A DNA stretch of 64,000 nt from an uncultured Oscillospiraceae bacterium (GTDB lineage: Bacteria; Bacillota; Clostridia; Oscillospirales; Acutalibacteraceae). The notes beneath the pieces were generated by a model that was not told the DNA's origin, made no database searches, and saw nothing but the letters and a program-made list of their open reading frames with translations. The stretch lies in assembly GCA_900548305.1 (NCBI GenBank), contig URJZ01000005.1, positions 1 through 64,000 on the forward strand, read 5' to 3'. Shown piece after piece: positions 41,767 through 50,155 of this stretch. Position 1 is the first letter of the stretch. Each line of letters opens with the position of its first letter. The position numbers were made by a program, and so were the translations under genes.

Positions 41767-42789
41767 TTATTTTAATCCTTCGCTTACCATAGAAGCGCGG
41801 AGAATATCTCTTTCTTCCGGGGATAATTGTTTTCCGTTCATTGTCATCATGGTGGCTGGTTGGGTTTGAATCATCAGTTTATTTAATGTTTCATAAGATA
41901 TGTCTTTGATAAAGCCTGAGGCTACACCAAGACGGACATTGGAAAGCAATTTCATAAATTCCTCTGTACTCAAAATCTTTGCACTTTTTAATACACCCAA
42001 AGACCTTGCTACAGCATCTTGCTTTTTCATGTTCTCCATCAGACTTTTTCTAATATTGCGCTCTTCTTCCACAAGCTGCATGACAATGCGTTCCAGATTT
42101 TCAATGGCCTCTTTTTCACTCAAACCCAATGTGACCTGATTGGACAATTGATATAACGCACCAACAGGCTCGGTTCCTTCACCGTATGTGCCACGCAGCG
42201 TTAAACCCAATTTTGATAGATTATCCGAAATGCGTTTAATCATTCCGTTTTGCTGCAGCGACGGCAAATGAAGCATCAAAGAAGCTCTCATGCCGGTTCC
42301 TAAATTTGTAGGGCACTGTGTTAAGTAACCCAATTCAGAATCAAACGCAAAATGAAGGGTATCGTTCAAAGCAGAATCAATTTGGTCAGCCAGTTGATAC
42401 ACTTCACTAAGATTCATTCCTTCTTTCATTACTTGAATGCGAAGATGATCCTCTTCATTTATCATAATGGCAATACTGTTATCTTTTGATAATAATAATC
42501 CGCGCCCTTTTGTATTTGAGATAAAATCCGGACTGACCAAGTGGTTTTCTACCATAGATACAGCTTCAATTTTATCTACTTGTTCCATATCTATATAAAT
42601 CAAATTACGTAAGGTAGCATTTGTACTTTGTTTTGCCGCTTGCACAATATGATCCCTTACCTGCTTTTTTTGCTGTTCATTCATACGAATAGGAAACGGT
42701 ATTTTTTGCAGGTTTCGTGCCAGACGAATTCTGGAACTGATGACAACATCACCTTCTTTTCCGCTCTTCTCAAACCATTTGATATCCAT
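41767..42789 (-). CDS. mcsB: Protein-arginine kinase McsB
   Basis: Phosphorylates arginines to tag proteins for ClpCP. 340 residues, guanido-phosphotransferase fold: VVISSRIRLARNLQKIPFP, then LGYLTQCPTNLGTGMRASLMLHLP with the catalytic cysteine (QCPTNLGTGMR), and the RLG/SG-type end VRLGVASGFI. The start at 42789 (GGTGA six bases upstream) is preferred to the ATG two codons earlier. Confidence 0.97.
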   Translation of the reverse strand: MDIKWFEKSGKEGDVVISSRIRLARNLQKIPFPIRMNEQQKKQVRDHIVQAAKQSTNATLRNLIYIDMEQVDKIEAVSMVENHLVSPDFISNTKGRGLLLSKDNSIAIMINEEDHLRIQVMKEGMNLSEVYQLADQIDSALNDTLHFAFDSELGYLTQCPTNLGTGMRASLMLHLPSLQQNGMIKRISDNLSKLGLTLRGTYGEGTEPVGALYQLSNQVTLGLSEKEAIENLERIVMQLVEEERNIRKSLMENMKKQDAVARSLGVLKSAKILSTEEFMKLLSNVRLGVASGFIKDISYETLNKLMIQTQPATMMTMNGKQLSPEERDILRASMVSEGLK

Positions 42790-42823
42790 TGTCATTCACC
42801 ATACCTTTCTTTTCCTGTTCCGT

Positions 42824-43342
42824 TTATTCCGCTTTCTCCGATAATGCTTTGATTTTATCTCTTAATTCTGCGGCCAACTCAAAATTTTGCTCGTCAATTG
42901 CCGCTTGTAATTGTTCCTGGTATTGTTCAATTTCACTTTTTTCTTTTGGCTGCTCTTTTTCTTCTTTTTGTTCTACTACCTGCAAAGCAGTTCCCATTGG
43001 GATTTTTCCTATATGATGGGTATTGCCGTGCATTCTCTGAACGGAAGGCATTAACTGATTCAAAAATGTTTTGTAACATTCAGCACATCCTACCTTGCCC
43101 GTATCGGAAATATCTGATAAAGAGGCACCGCATACAGGACAGCGGAGTGTATCTTCCATAAGAGAGTTTTTGCCAAAAAAGCTGCTGAAAAATTGATCAA
43201 ATGTGTTGCTTGGGAAGAATGAATTGCCATATCCCATTTTGTGTGCACATTCAGAACATAATGAGTGTTCTGTCAACTCTCCATTAATAATGGTTTTAAC
43301 ATGTGTATTTGCCTGACGTTTTCCACAGGATTGACATAACAT
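42824..43342 (-). CDS. mcsA: McsA, activator of McsB
   Basis: 172 residues with four zinc-binding CxxC motifs (CQSCGK, CSECAH, CPVCGA, CAECYK) and a C-terminal UVR motif (QAAIDEQNFELAAELRDKIKAL). Partner of McsB and of the CtsR control circuit. Between ctsR (18 bases) and mcsB (34 bases). Confidence 0.96.
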   Translation of the reverse strand: MLCQSCGKRQANTHVKTIINGELTEHSLCSECAHKMGYGNSFFPSNTFDQFFSSFFGKNSLMEDTLRCPVCGASLSDISDTGKVGCAECYKTFLNQLMPSVQRMHGNTHHIGKIPMGTALQVVEQKEEKEQPKEKSEIEQYQEQLQAAIDEQNFELAAELRDKIKALSEKAE

Positions 43343-43360
43343 ATAAATTCCCCCTCTAAA

Positions 43361-43813
43361 TTATAATTGTGTAATTAACATATTTTTAAACACAGACGCT
43401 CTTAATTGATCTCGTTTTGCTTGCGGTACAACAGTATAAGCTTGATTTGATACTGCCGCCGCCATTGCTTTTAACGTATTGGTCTGCACCGCTTGTTTTT
43501 GTGACAAAGAATGAATAATAGATTTTGCTGTTGCGGTATCCAGGGTATCCCCTATATTATGCATAATATGCATAATATAGGATTCTTTGTTGTAACTCTT
43601 GCGTGTAATACGGATATATCCGCCTCCACCCCGTTGGCTTTCCACTAAATATCCCTGTTCCGGGGTAAAACGAGAAGTAAGCACATAATTGATTTGGCTT
43701 GGTACACAGCCTATGGTATTTGCAAGTTCGTTCCGTTTAATCTCCACACTTTCATCTTCATTTTCCTCCAACAATTCTAATATATAATTTGCAACATAAT
43801 CACTGATTCTCAT
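43361..43813 (-). CDS. ctsR: Transcriptional repressor CtsR
   Basis: Represses class III heat-shock genes, including its own operon. 150 residues from the ATG at 43813: MRISDYVANYILELLEE, winged helix with RNELANTIGCVPSQINYVL, and the glycine-rich tip RGGGGYIRITR that reads the heptad. A frame running to 43882 passes through the operator and is rejected. Confidence 0.97.
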   Translation of the reverse strand: MRISDYVANYILELLEENEDESVEIKRNELANTIGCVPSQINYVLTSRFTPEQGYLVESQRGGGGYIRITRKSYNKESYIMHIMHNIGDTLDTATAKSIIHSLSQKQAVQTNTLKAMAAAVSNQAYTVVPQAKRDQLRASVFKNMLITQL

Positions 43814-43842
43814 TTGATAACCACATCCTTTATCAAAATCAA

Positions 43843-43901
43843 TTTGACTTTGACTTTCTTTGACTTTAATATCATTATACACCTATTGCATATATAGTCA
43901 A
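43843..43901 (-). promoter_or_regulatory. ctsR promoter and CtsR box
   Basis: -35 TTGACT (43896-43901), 16 bases, -10 TATAAT (43874-43879). Just downstream, AGTCAAA-gaa-AGTCAAA (43849-43865) matches the CtsR operator (heptad, 3 bases, heptad); a third AGTCAAA (43843-43849) overlaps the second by one base. Autorepression is expected. Confidence 0.9.
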
Positions 43902-44060
43902 CTCTTAATAATAGATAAATATGATTAAATTCTATTATTTTTAATAATTATCTCTTTAATTCTTTTGTTTTTTAATAATATCTTATTATTTCTTTTATTT
44001 TTACTATTTTTATAATTATTTATGATTTAAAAGAAATCAAATAAATTCTGTAACATCTTT

Positions 44061-44089
44061 TTGCCATTCGTAATAATATGGAGTATAAA
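44061..44089 (+). promoter_or_regulatory. Promoter of the Cys-rich miniprotein
   Basis: TTGCCA (44061-44066), 17 bases, TATAAA (44084-44089), 10 bases before the RBS AAGGAGG. Confidence 0.65.
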
Positions 44090-44110
44090 ACAAACAAGGA
44101 GGAAAACATT

Positions 44111-44254
44111 ATGTGTAATTCTAACGTATTCGGTGGCGGTTGTTCTTGGATCATTATTATCATCTTAATTCTACTTTGCTGCGGTGGTTGCGGCGGCGGT
44201 AACTTTAACAACAACGGCTGTGGTTGTGATAACGGCTGTGGCTGTGGCTGCTAA
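44111..44254 (+). CDS. 47-residue Cys/Gly-rich small membrane protein
   Basis: Short gene with a strong RBS (AAGGAGGAAAAC). A polar start with CSW, an uninterrupted hydrophobic run of about nine Ile/Leu (residues 14-22), then CCGGCGGG and a tail repeating GCGC with Asn. Ten of 47 residues are Cys. Similar high-cysteine miniproteins occur in Clostridia without a known function; metal binding, coat cross-linking or membrane signalling are guesses. It is flanked by its own promoter and a strong terminator, which argues for a true gene. Confidence 0.75.
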   Translation: MCNSNVFGGGCSWIIIIILILLCCGGCGGGNFNNNGCGCDNGCGCGC

Positions 44255-44273
44255 TTTCGTTTGTAAATGATTT

Positions 44274-44311
44274 AAAAAAGGGCTGCGACTAAAAAGTCGC
44301 AGCCCTTTTTT
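44274..44311 (+). terminator. Terminator of the Cys-rich gene
   Basis: AAAAAAGGGCTGCGACT pairs with its complement around AAAA and is followed by a T-run. Confidence 0.92.
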
Positions 44312-44425
44312 ATGCTATAACATAAAAGAAATTGCCATGCAATTTCTAACAGGCAGAACGTTAAAACGTTCTCATAACAGCCAAAATTTTTAATTTTGAT
44401 GCTGTTTTAAGGTTGTTATAACATA
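44311..44425. repeat. Dispersed inverted-repeat element, copy 3 (115 bp)
   Basis: Terminal repeats TATGCTATAACA (44311-44322) and TGTTATAACATA (44414-44425) match in 11 of 12 positions. Internal hairpins AGAAATTG-ccatg-CAATTTCT and AGAACGTT-aa-AACGTTCT. Left end matches the copies at 3495 and 26817. Its right end supplies the stop codon of the HD-domain pseudogene. Confidence 0.6.
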
Positions 44426-44937
44426 GAGGCAAAAATAGATGGAATGGGGTATTCCCTTTCATATAAATCCATTACCAATTGTTTTCCTGTCTGTGTTTTA
44501 AAATATTTTTCTTTCGCAATTTGTATTTGCTCTTTGCTCATTTTCTCTTCAAACATATTAACCAAAAAATCAGCCTCTATCAAAATTTGATAATCAATAT
44601 CATCTACACTTTGATAAGTGTGATGATGTGCAATTAGAAAACAAATACGCTATATCATATCTTCGGACACACTACAGTCCTTTAGTATCTCCAGTGCAAT
44701 AGGAGGTCCTTCTATTTCCTGATACTTTCCTGAACAGGATTGATATTTTGCTTCACTAGGACGAATACCAATGTCATGCAAAACGGCAGCCATTTCTAAT
44801 ATTGTTTGTTTTTTCTCAGAAAGATGTTCCGCTCCCCCGATTGTCTTGGCAAAACCGTATACCTTTAGTGCATGGTTGACCAATTCGGGACAACCATAAT
44901 TATAATCTATCATTTTTAATATTACATTATGAATCAT
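44416..44937 (-). pseudogene. HD-domain phosphohydrolase interrupted by an amber codon
   Basis: In one unbroken frame, 173 sense codons resemble an HD-superfamily protein: NHALKVYGFA (H22), AAVLHDIGI (H54-D55), then, after an in-frame TAG (44650-44652, codon 96), RICFLIAHHHTYQSVDDIDYQ and EADFLVNMFEE. No frameshift is present. The 95-residue product before the TAG would lack the second conserved half. The final stop lies in the end of a repeat element (44311-44425). Likely a recent nonsense mutation (for example CAG or AAG to TAG); suppression or a sequence error are alternatives. Confidence 0.75.
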
Positions 44938-45069
44938 ATTACCATCTCCCGATTCATGTCTTAAATTAATAAGTGTTTTGATTCAAAAATTAATTTCTTC
45001 TATCAATCAATGATAAAGCTATTGTTTATTTTTCAAGAAGTATTACACTTGTTTCACATAACATCCATT

Positions 45070-45744
45070 TTACTTTATAGCAAGCAGGTAACTTGCATCT
45101 ATCCTACGGCAAATTTCTTCAAAGGGTACAGTGCCATCAAGAATAATTGTGCACCAGTGTTTTTTATTCATATGATAGCCCGGAAAATACGTTTTATAAT
45201 CTACCAAAGCCTCCAATTCTTCCGGTAAAATACGAAAATCAAAAATTTCGACCGTTTTATCATCCGGAAGACCCAGTTTTTGCTTTGGTACCGTCAATAA
45301 TATACCGTACCATTTTTGTGTATCTTCCCTTCGCCAAATTGCATTTTTCGGAAACTTCTCCCATAAAAATTCCAATTCATCTCCGTATGTTTTTCTAACA
45401 TAATCAATTAATTTATTTGATTGCTTTAATTGAAATATGTCCGTTTGAAAGCATTGAGCGGCAATTTCCAACAATACTTCTTGATACTCATATTTAACTG
45501 TTTCTACAAATCCCCCTGTTGCATGATCCACCAAATGTAATGTATAAAGCTCATTTAAAGAAGGATCTATTATTTCTGCAGAAACTTCACCGTGTGATGT
45601 AACATGAACAGTTAGTAAAAATCCACTTTTTGATAACGTCTTGTGATATATATAATCAGACTCTGTTTTCACAAATCCAAACTGCAACAGCTTTGGCAGA
45701 TTGACTTTTTTATTGCAAAATATACTGTAAATGATGTTTGACAT
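45070..45744 (-). CDS. MmcQ/YjbR family DNA-binding-like protein
   Basis: 224 residues. The C-terminal ~110 residues (IWRREDTQKWYGILLTVPKQKLGLPDD, PGYHMNKKHWCTIILDGTVPFEEICRRIDASYLL) are the YjbR/CyaY-like fold of MmcQ proteins. The N-terminal part (VNLPKLLQFGFVKTESDYIYHKTL) is an additional domain seen in longer clostridial members. Start at 45744 by GAGG six bases upstream. Role unknown. Confidence 0.85.
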   Translation of the reverse strand: MSNIIYSIFCNKKVNLPKLLQFGFVKTESDYIYHKTLSKSGFLLTVHVTSHGEVSAEIIDPSLNELYTLHLVDHATGGFVETVKYEYQEVLLEIAAQCFQTDIFQLKQSNKLIDYVRKTYGDELEFLWEKFPKNAIWRREDTQKWYGILLTVPKQKLGLPDDKTVEIFDFRILPEELEALVDYKTYFPGYHMNKKHWCTIILDGTVPFEEICRRIDASYLLAIK

Positions 45745-45894
45745 ATCATACCTCATAAATCAAATAGTTGCTTTTTACTGCTTTATGCTAAGAATATTGT
45801 ACCACACTATTTTTTACAATTCCATACAACACAGCATAAGTAACCTCACCTAAATATCGATTGGAGTATGAAACATAAAAATTATAAAAATTCA

Positions 45895-45923
45895 TTTACT
45901 TTCTAATATGATAATGATACAAT
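45895..45923 (+). promoter_or_regulatory. Promoter of the thi operon
   Basis: TTTACT (45895-45900), 17 bases, TACAAT (45918-45923), about 10 bases before the TPP riboswitch begins. Confidence 0.65.
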
Positions 45924-45936
45924 AACAGTAAATTGC

Positions 45937-46089
45937 AGGGGGACTGAAAAGTTGAGAAGGTAGAACCTGACCCTTTGAACCTGTCGGTTAACACCGTAGT
46001 AGGGAGACAAACTATAATAACATTATTGAATTAATATTTTTGTTATTCATTGTCTGCCTATTTCTGAATTTAGGCAGACTTTTTATTTT
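45937..46089 (+). promoter_or_regulatory. TPP riboswitch with terminator
   Basis: The conserved thi-box is seen as GTTGAGA (45951-45957), ACCCTTTGAACCTG (45970-45983) and CGTAGTAGGGA (45996-46006). Downstream, GTCTGCCTA/TAGGCAGAC (46052-46079) followed by TTTTTATTTTT is an intrinsic terminator, so thiamine pyrophosphate should switch the operon off at the transcription level. Confidence 0.95.
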
Positions 46090-46109
46090 TACATAAAGGA
46101 GGAATGAAG

Positions 46110-46937
46110 GTGAAACATGCATTGACCATTGCGGGTTCCGACTGCAGCGGCGGAGCCGGTATTCAAGCAGATTTAAAAACATTTGCTGCACACGGTATTT
46201 ACGGTATGAGCGCAATTGTATCTGTGGTAGCAGAAAACACATGTCGCGTACTGGATATTCAAGATATTACGCCGGATATGATTGAAAAACAAATCATTGC
46301 TGTTTTTGAAGATATCGAGGTACACGCTGTAAAAGTGGGCATGATGTCTACCCGTGCCGGTATGCTGGCAGTGAGCAAAATGTTAAAACAATACCAGCCA
46401 AAACACGTGGTAATTGACCCTGTCATGGTTGCAAAAGGCGGCTGCGCTTTGATGCAGGAAGAAGCACTGTCTACATTAATTGAAGAAATGATTCCTCTTG
46501 CCGATGTGCTGACACCAAATATTCCTGAGGCAGAAACCATTACCGGAATGAAAATTCAATCGGAAGAAGAACGCCAAAAAGCCGCTGTGACCATATATCA
46601 AATGGGCGCAAAGCATGTGCTGATTAAAGGAGGACATCTGTCACAGGAAGAAGATGCCACAGATTTACTATATGATGGAAATACTTTCCACACATTTGTC
46701 ACTAAACGAATCCCCACCAAAAACACGCACGGCACGGGCTGTACCTTTTCCTCTGCGATTGCTTCAAACCTAGCATTAGGTTACGCACTGCCGCAAGCAG
46801 TTGCCAATGCGAAAAACTATGTTACTATGGCAATTACTCACGCGTTAGAAATAGGCAAAGGTCACGGCCCCACTCACCACTTATATGACGTTTATCAAAA
46901 CGGACTAACAACAAAGGAGAATCAACATGAATTATAA
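46110..46937 (+). CDS. thiD: Hydroxymethylpyrimidine/phosphomethylpyrimidine kinase
   Basis: Ribokinase-fold enzyme that phosphorylates HMP and HMP-P for thiamine. 275 residues: ALTIAGSDCSGGAGIQADLKTF, GMSAI, and KNTHGTGCTFSSAIASNLA with the anion hole and catalytic aspartate region. The GTG at 46110 sits seven bases after GGAGG; the ATG at 46104 is only one base after it and seems too close, though it may be annotated elsewhere as the start. First gene after the TPP riboswitch; its 3' end overlaps thiC by 11 bases. Confidence 0.95.
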   Translation: MKHALTIAGSDCSGGAGIQADLKTFAAHGIYGMSAIVSVVAENTCRVLDIQDITPDMIEKQIIAVFEDIEVHAVKVGMMSTRAGMLAVSKMLKQYQPKHVVIDPVMVAKGGCALMQEEALSTLIEEMIPLADVLTPNIPEAETITGMKIQSEEERQKAAVTIYQMGAKHVLIKGGHLSQEEDATDLLYDGNTFHTFVTKRIPTKNTHGTGCTFSSAIASNLALGYALPQAVANAKNYVTMAITHALEIGKGHGPTHHLYDVYQNGLTTKENQHEL

Positions 46938-48240
46938 AACACAAATGGATGCCGCAAAAAAAGGTATTTTAACAAAAGAAATGAAAACCGTTGCACAAAA
47001 AGAATTTATGGATGAAACCAAATTAATGGAATTGGTCGCAAGCGGACGCGTTGCAATTCCCGCAAATATTCGTCATACCTCTTTAAGTGCCGAAGGCATT
47101 GGAGAAGGACTGAAAACAAAAATCAATATAAATTTGGGAATTTCAGGTGACTGCATTGACTATACCAATGAAATGAACAAAGTAAAACTTGCCATTGATT
47201 TTGGTGCGGAAGCCATTATGGATTTAAGCAACTACGGTAAAACCCATGATTTCCGCAAAGAACTAATTGCATACTCCCCTGCTATGATCGGTACCGTACC
47301 AATGTATGACGCTATTGGATATTTAGAGAAGGATCTCATGGATATCAAAGCGAAAGACTTTCTTAAAGTAGTGCAAGCCCATGCGGAAGAAGGCGTGGAT
47401 TTTATGACCATTCATGCAGGCATTAATAAACGCGCCGTAGAATGCTTTAAACGCACCAAACGTATGACCAATATTGTTTCCCGCGGCGGCTCTTTATTGT
47501 TTGCATGGATGGAAATGACAGGAAACGAAAATCCATTCTACGAATATTATGACGAAGTATTAGACATTTTACGTGAGTATGATGTCACCATTAGTCTTGG
47601 CGACGCACTGCGTCCGGGAAGTATTCATGACAGTTCTGATGCAGGACAATTAAGCGAATTGATTGAACTTGGCAATTTAACCACATTGGCTTGGGAAAAA
47701 GATGTACAAGTAATGGTAGAGGGTCCCGGACATATGGCAATCAACGAAATTGCAGCTAATATGGCAATTCAAAAACGTTTGTGTCACGGTGCACCATTCT
47801 ATGTGCTTGGTCCATTGGTAACCGACATTGCCCCAGGTTATGACCATATTACCTCTGCCATTGGCGGCGCCATTGCGGCAACTTACGGAGCAGACTTCTT
47901 ATGTTATGTAACTCCTGCCGAACATTTGCGTTTACCTGACCTGGACGATGTAAAAGAAGGTATTGTTGCATCTAAAATTGCGGCTCATGCAGCAGATATT
48001 GCAAAAGGAATTCCTCATGCAAGAGATATTGATAACAAAATGAGCGATGCCCGCAGACGTATTGACTGGGAAGAAATGTTCTCCCTGGCCATTGACAAAG
48101 AAAAACCAAGAAGATATTTTGAAAGTGCCCCACCTGCGGACAAACATTCCTGCTCTATGTGCGGTAAAATGTGCGCTATGAGAACCACCAACAAAATCTT
48201 AGAAGGACAAGACGTGGTTCTTCGTGACCAAGAGAAATAA
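46927..48240 (+). CDS. thiC: Phosphomethylpyrimidine synthase ThiC
   Basis: Radical SAM enzyme that rearranges aminoimidazole ribotide into HMP-P. 437 residues, the short anaerobe form without the long N-terminal domain. The C-terminal [4Fe-4S] motif is CSMCGKMCAMR; also AGINKRAVE, ARDIDNKMSDARR and LRPGSIHDSSD. Overlaps thiD, so the two steps of pyrimidine supply are translated together. Confidence 0.97.
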   Translation: MNYKTQMDAAKKGILTKEMKTVAQKEFMDETKLMELVASGRVAIPANIRHTSLSAEGIGEGLKTKININLGISGDCIDYTNEMNKVKLAIDFGAEAIMDLSNYGKTHDFRKELIAYSPAMIGTVPMYDAIGYLEKDLMDIKAKDFLKVVQAHAEEGVDFMTIHAGINKRAVECFKRTKRMTNIVSRGGSLLFAWMEMTGNENPFYEYYDEVLDILREYDVTISLGDALRPGSIHDSSDAGQLSELIELGNLTTLAWEKDVQVMVEGPGHMAINEIAANMAIQKRLCHGAPFYVLGPLVTDIAPGYDHITSAIGGAIAATYGADFLCYVTPAEHLRLPDLDDVKEGIVASKIAAHAADIAKGIPHARDIDNKMSDARRRIDWEEMFSLAIDKEKPRRYFESAPPADKHSCSMCGKMCAMRTTNKILEGQDVVLRDQEK

Positions 48241-48246
48241 AAAATT

Positions 48247-48900
48247 ATGACACATATTCGTAAACAACATATCGATTATACTTTATATCTGGTTACAGAC
48301 CGTTCTGTAATGTCTGCCAAATCACTGGAACAAGCAGTGGAACAGGCAATACAAGGTGGCTGTACCGTAGTACAACTACGTGAAAAACAGGTATCCTCTC
48401 GTGAATTTTTTGAAACTGCGCAAAAAGTAAAACAAATTACGGATTCCCATCATATTCCGCTTATTATCAATGACCGTACAGATATTTGTTTGGCTGTAAA
48501 TGCAGCAGGCATTCATGTTGGGCAACAAGATTTACCTGCTAAAGTGGTTCGCAGCATAGTGGGACCTGACAAAATTATAGGTGTGTCTGCCGCTACACTA
48601 TCCGAAGCTATACAGGCTGAACAAGACGGTGCCGATTATCTGGGAGTGGGAGCCATGTTTGCCACCTCCACAAAAACAAATACACGTCCCGTTACGATAG
48701 AGCAGCTTACCCAAATCAAGCAAGCCGTACAAATTCCTGTGGTTGCAATCGGTGGTATACAGTCATCTAATGTGACAACACTTACAAATACAGGCATTGA
48801 TGGAATTGCAGTGGTCTCTGCAATTTTAGCACAAGAAAATATAACACATGCTGCCGAGCAATTAAAAACATATTTTACAGGAGTCGGACATGAATTTTAA
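48247..48900 (+). CDS. thiE: Thiamine-phosphate synthase
   Basis: Joins HMP-PP to the thiazole phosphate to make thiamine monophosphate. 217 residues, TIM barrel: YLVTDRSVMS, VVQLREKQVSSREF, IINDRTDICLAVNAAGIHVGQQDLPAK, GADYLGVGAMFATSTK, VAIGGIQSSN. No thiazole genes (thiG, thiH, thiS) and no thiL occur nearby. RBS is weak; it starts six bases after thiC and overlaps the HAD gene by 11 bases. Confidence 0.96.
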   Translation: MTHIRKQHIDYTLYLVTDRSVMSAKSLEQAVEQAIQGGCTVVQLREKQVSSREFFETAQKVKQITDSHHIPLIINDRTDICLAVNAAGIHVGQQDLPAKVVRSIVGPDKIIGVSAATLSEAIQAEQDGADYLGVGAMFATSTKTNTRPVTIEQLTQIKQAVQIPVVAIGGIQSSNVTTLTNTGIDGIAVVSAILAQENITHAAEQLKTYFTGVGHEF

Positions 48901-49534
48901 AGGCGCTGTTTTTGATTTAGACGGAACCTTATTGGATTCTATGGAAGTTTGGAAAAACATTGATATAGAATTCCTTTCAAAGCGCGGATTACAAGTTCCT
49001 AAAGACTACAGTGATGAAATATTGGCCATGAGTTTCAGAGAAACAGCCGAATATACCATTGCCAGGTTTGGACTTCGGGAACAACCAGATGATGTTATGC
49101 ATGAATGGAACCAAATGGCCATAGAAGCATATGGACATCATGTACAGCTAAAACCCGGAGCAAAGGAATATCTTTTAAAATTAAAATCCCGCGGCATTCG
49201 TTTGGGAGTGTGTACTGCCCTTTCACAAAAGTTATATTTGCCTTGTCTGCAAAATAATGGCATTTATGAATTATTTGACGCTTGCATCTCCACAGATGAT
49301 GTCAGCCGTGGTAAAAATCATCCTGATGCTTGGCTATTATGTGCAGCACGTTTGGGCATTTCTTCTCAAGACTGTATGGCGTTTGAGGATGTTCTTCCTG
49401 CAATACAAGGGGCAAAAGCAGCACATATGAAAATTTGTGGTGTATTCGATAAATACTCTGAAAAAGACAAAGCAACCATCTTAAAATTATCCGATATTTA
49501 TATCCACAGTTTTCATGAACTACTATCGGAATGA
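48890..49534 (+). CDS. HAD-superfamily phosphatase, last gene of the thi operon
   Basis: 214 residues. Catalytic FDLDGTLLDS (D9, D11), a helical cap, VCTALS (motif II), KNHPDAWLL (lysine) and AFEDVLPAIQGAKAA (acidic motif IV), as in beta-phosphoglucomutase-like phosphatases. Its start lies inside thiE with GGAG upstream, so it is coupled to thiamine phosphate synthase. A role removing phosphate from a thiamine intermediate is inferred from position; HAD phosphatases are promiscuous and other roles are possible. Confidence 0.88.
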   Translation: MNFKGAVFDLDGTLLDSMEVWKNIDIEFLSKRGLQVPKDYSDEILAMSFRETAEYTIARFGLREQPDDVMHEWNQMAIEAYGHHVQLKPGAKEYLLKLKSRGIRLGVCTALSQKLYLPCLQNNGIYELFDACISTDDVSRGKNHPDAWLLCAARLGISSQDCMAFEDVLPAIQGAKAAHMKICGVFDKYSEKDKATILKLSDIYIHSFHELLSE

Positions 49535-50118
49535 AAAAGAATTATTTGGATTCGATGATTGGCAATTGCTTAATACAAGAGTCTTTGTAGCTATGAAATG
49601 AGAGAATCTTTAGGAACTTCCTTTCTCTATCCGGAATATTCCCTCTTGGCACCAACGGTAACTCTTTTATATATCCTTTATATAAGCAACTCTCTGTGAT
49701 ACATCCTGAAAAGGAGCCCTTTATTGGGCTGAATTATATCTAACCATTCCATAAATCGCAGCTGCATCTCCAAAGCTTCTATACACACCTTGAAAAAGCC
49801 AAACATAATAAAAGACTCAGTACAGAATATTAACCTCTGTACTGAGTCTTTTTTATGAATTCTTATTCTAAGATTAGAGTGTGATTCCGTGCTCTTTTAG
49901 GCATGAGTGGACGTTTCCTTTGTTTCTTTACAATGAAGCCCTATTGTTTGTTATTTCTTTTCTAACAGATTTTGATATATTATGCTCTTACCTGTTGATA
50001 AGCGAAGACATTTTTCGGCTCTGAGGCATACTTTATACATCCTATTAATAACCGTACGCCACTTTATCTTTCTTATGATACAAAATACAATCTACTTTTT
50101 CAGAAGACTTTCTGCCAA
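49535..50118. other. Gene-free stretch, possibly decayed coding DNA
   Basis: Only short interrupted frames occur, such as a 42-residue minus-strand frame (49678-49806) and further Lys/Arg-rich pieces with stops between. Base composition is coding-like in places, but no family was recognised. A strong terminator lies at 49811-49853. Confidence 0.45.
49811..49853 (+). terminator. Terminator downstream of the thi operon
   Basis: AAGACTCAGTACAGA / TCTGTACTGAGTCTT with nine bases between and a T-run after. It lies about 280 bases past the HAD stop. Confidence 0.85.
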
Positions 50119-50154
50119 TAAAAAAAACGGACTGTTGTTACAGTCCGTTTTTTT
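50119..50154. terminator. Terminator of the ABC-F gene
   Basis: AAAAACGGACTGT-tgtt-ACAGTCCGTTTTT with T-runs on both strands, directly after the stop codon. Confidence 0.92.
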
Positions 50155-50155
50155 A

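Noticed and set aside
43814..43882. 23-residue N-terminal extension of CtsR
   Set aside because: It lies over the CtsR operator and the transcription start region, so cannot be translated in full.
44311..44425. CRISPR-like or attC-like interpretation of the hairpin-rich repeat
   Set aside because: Only one unit, no regular spacers, no integrase or Cas genes; matches at two other distant loci fit a dispersed repeat better.
49678..49806. 42-residue minus-strand frame with an ATG
   Set aside because: No RBS, no family, surrounded by stop-broken pieces; better described as possible remains.
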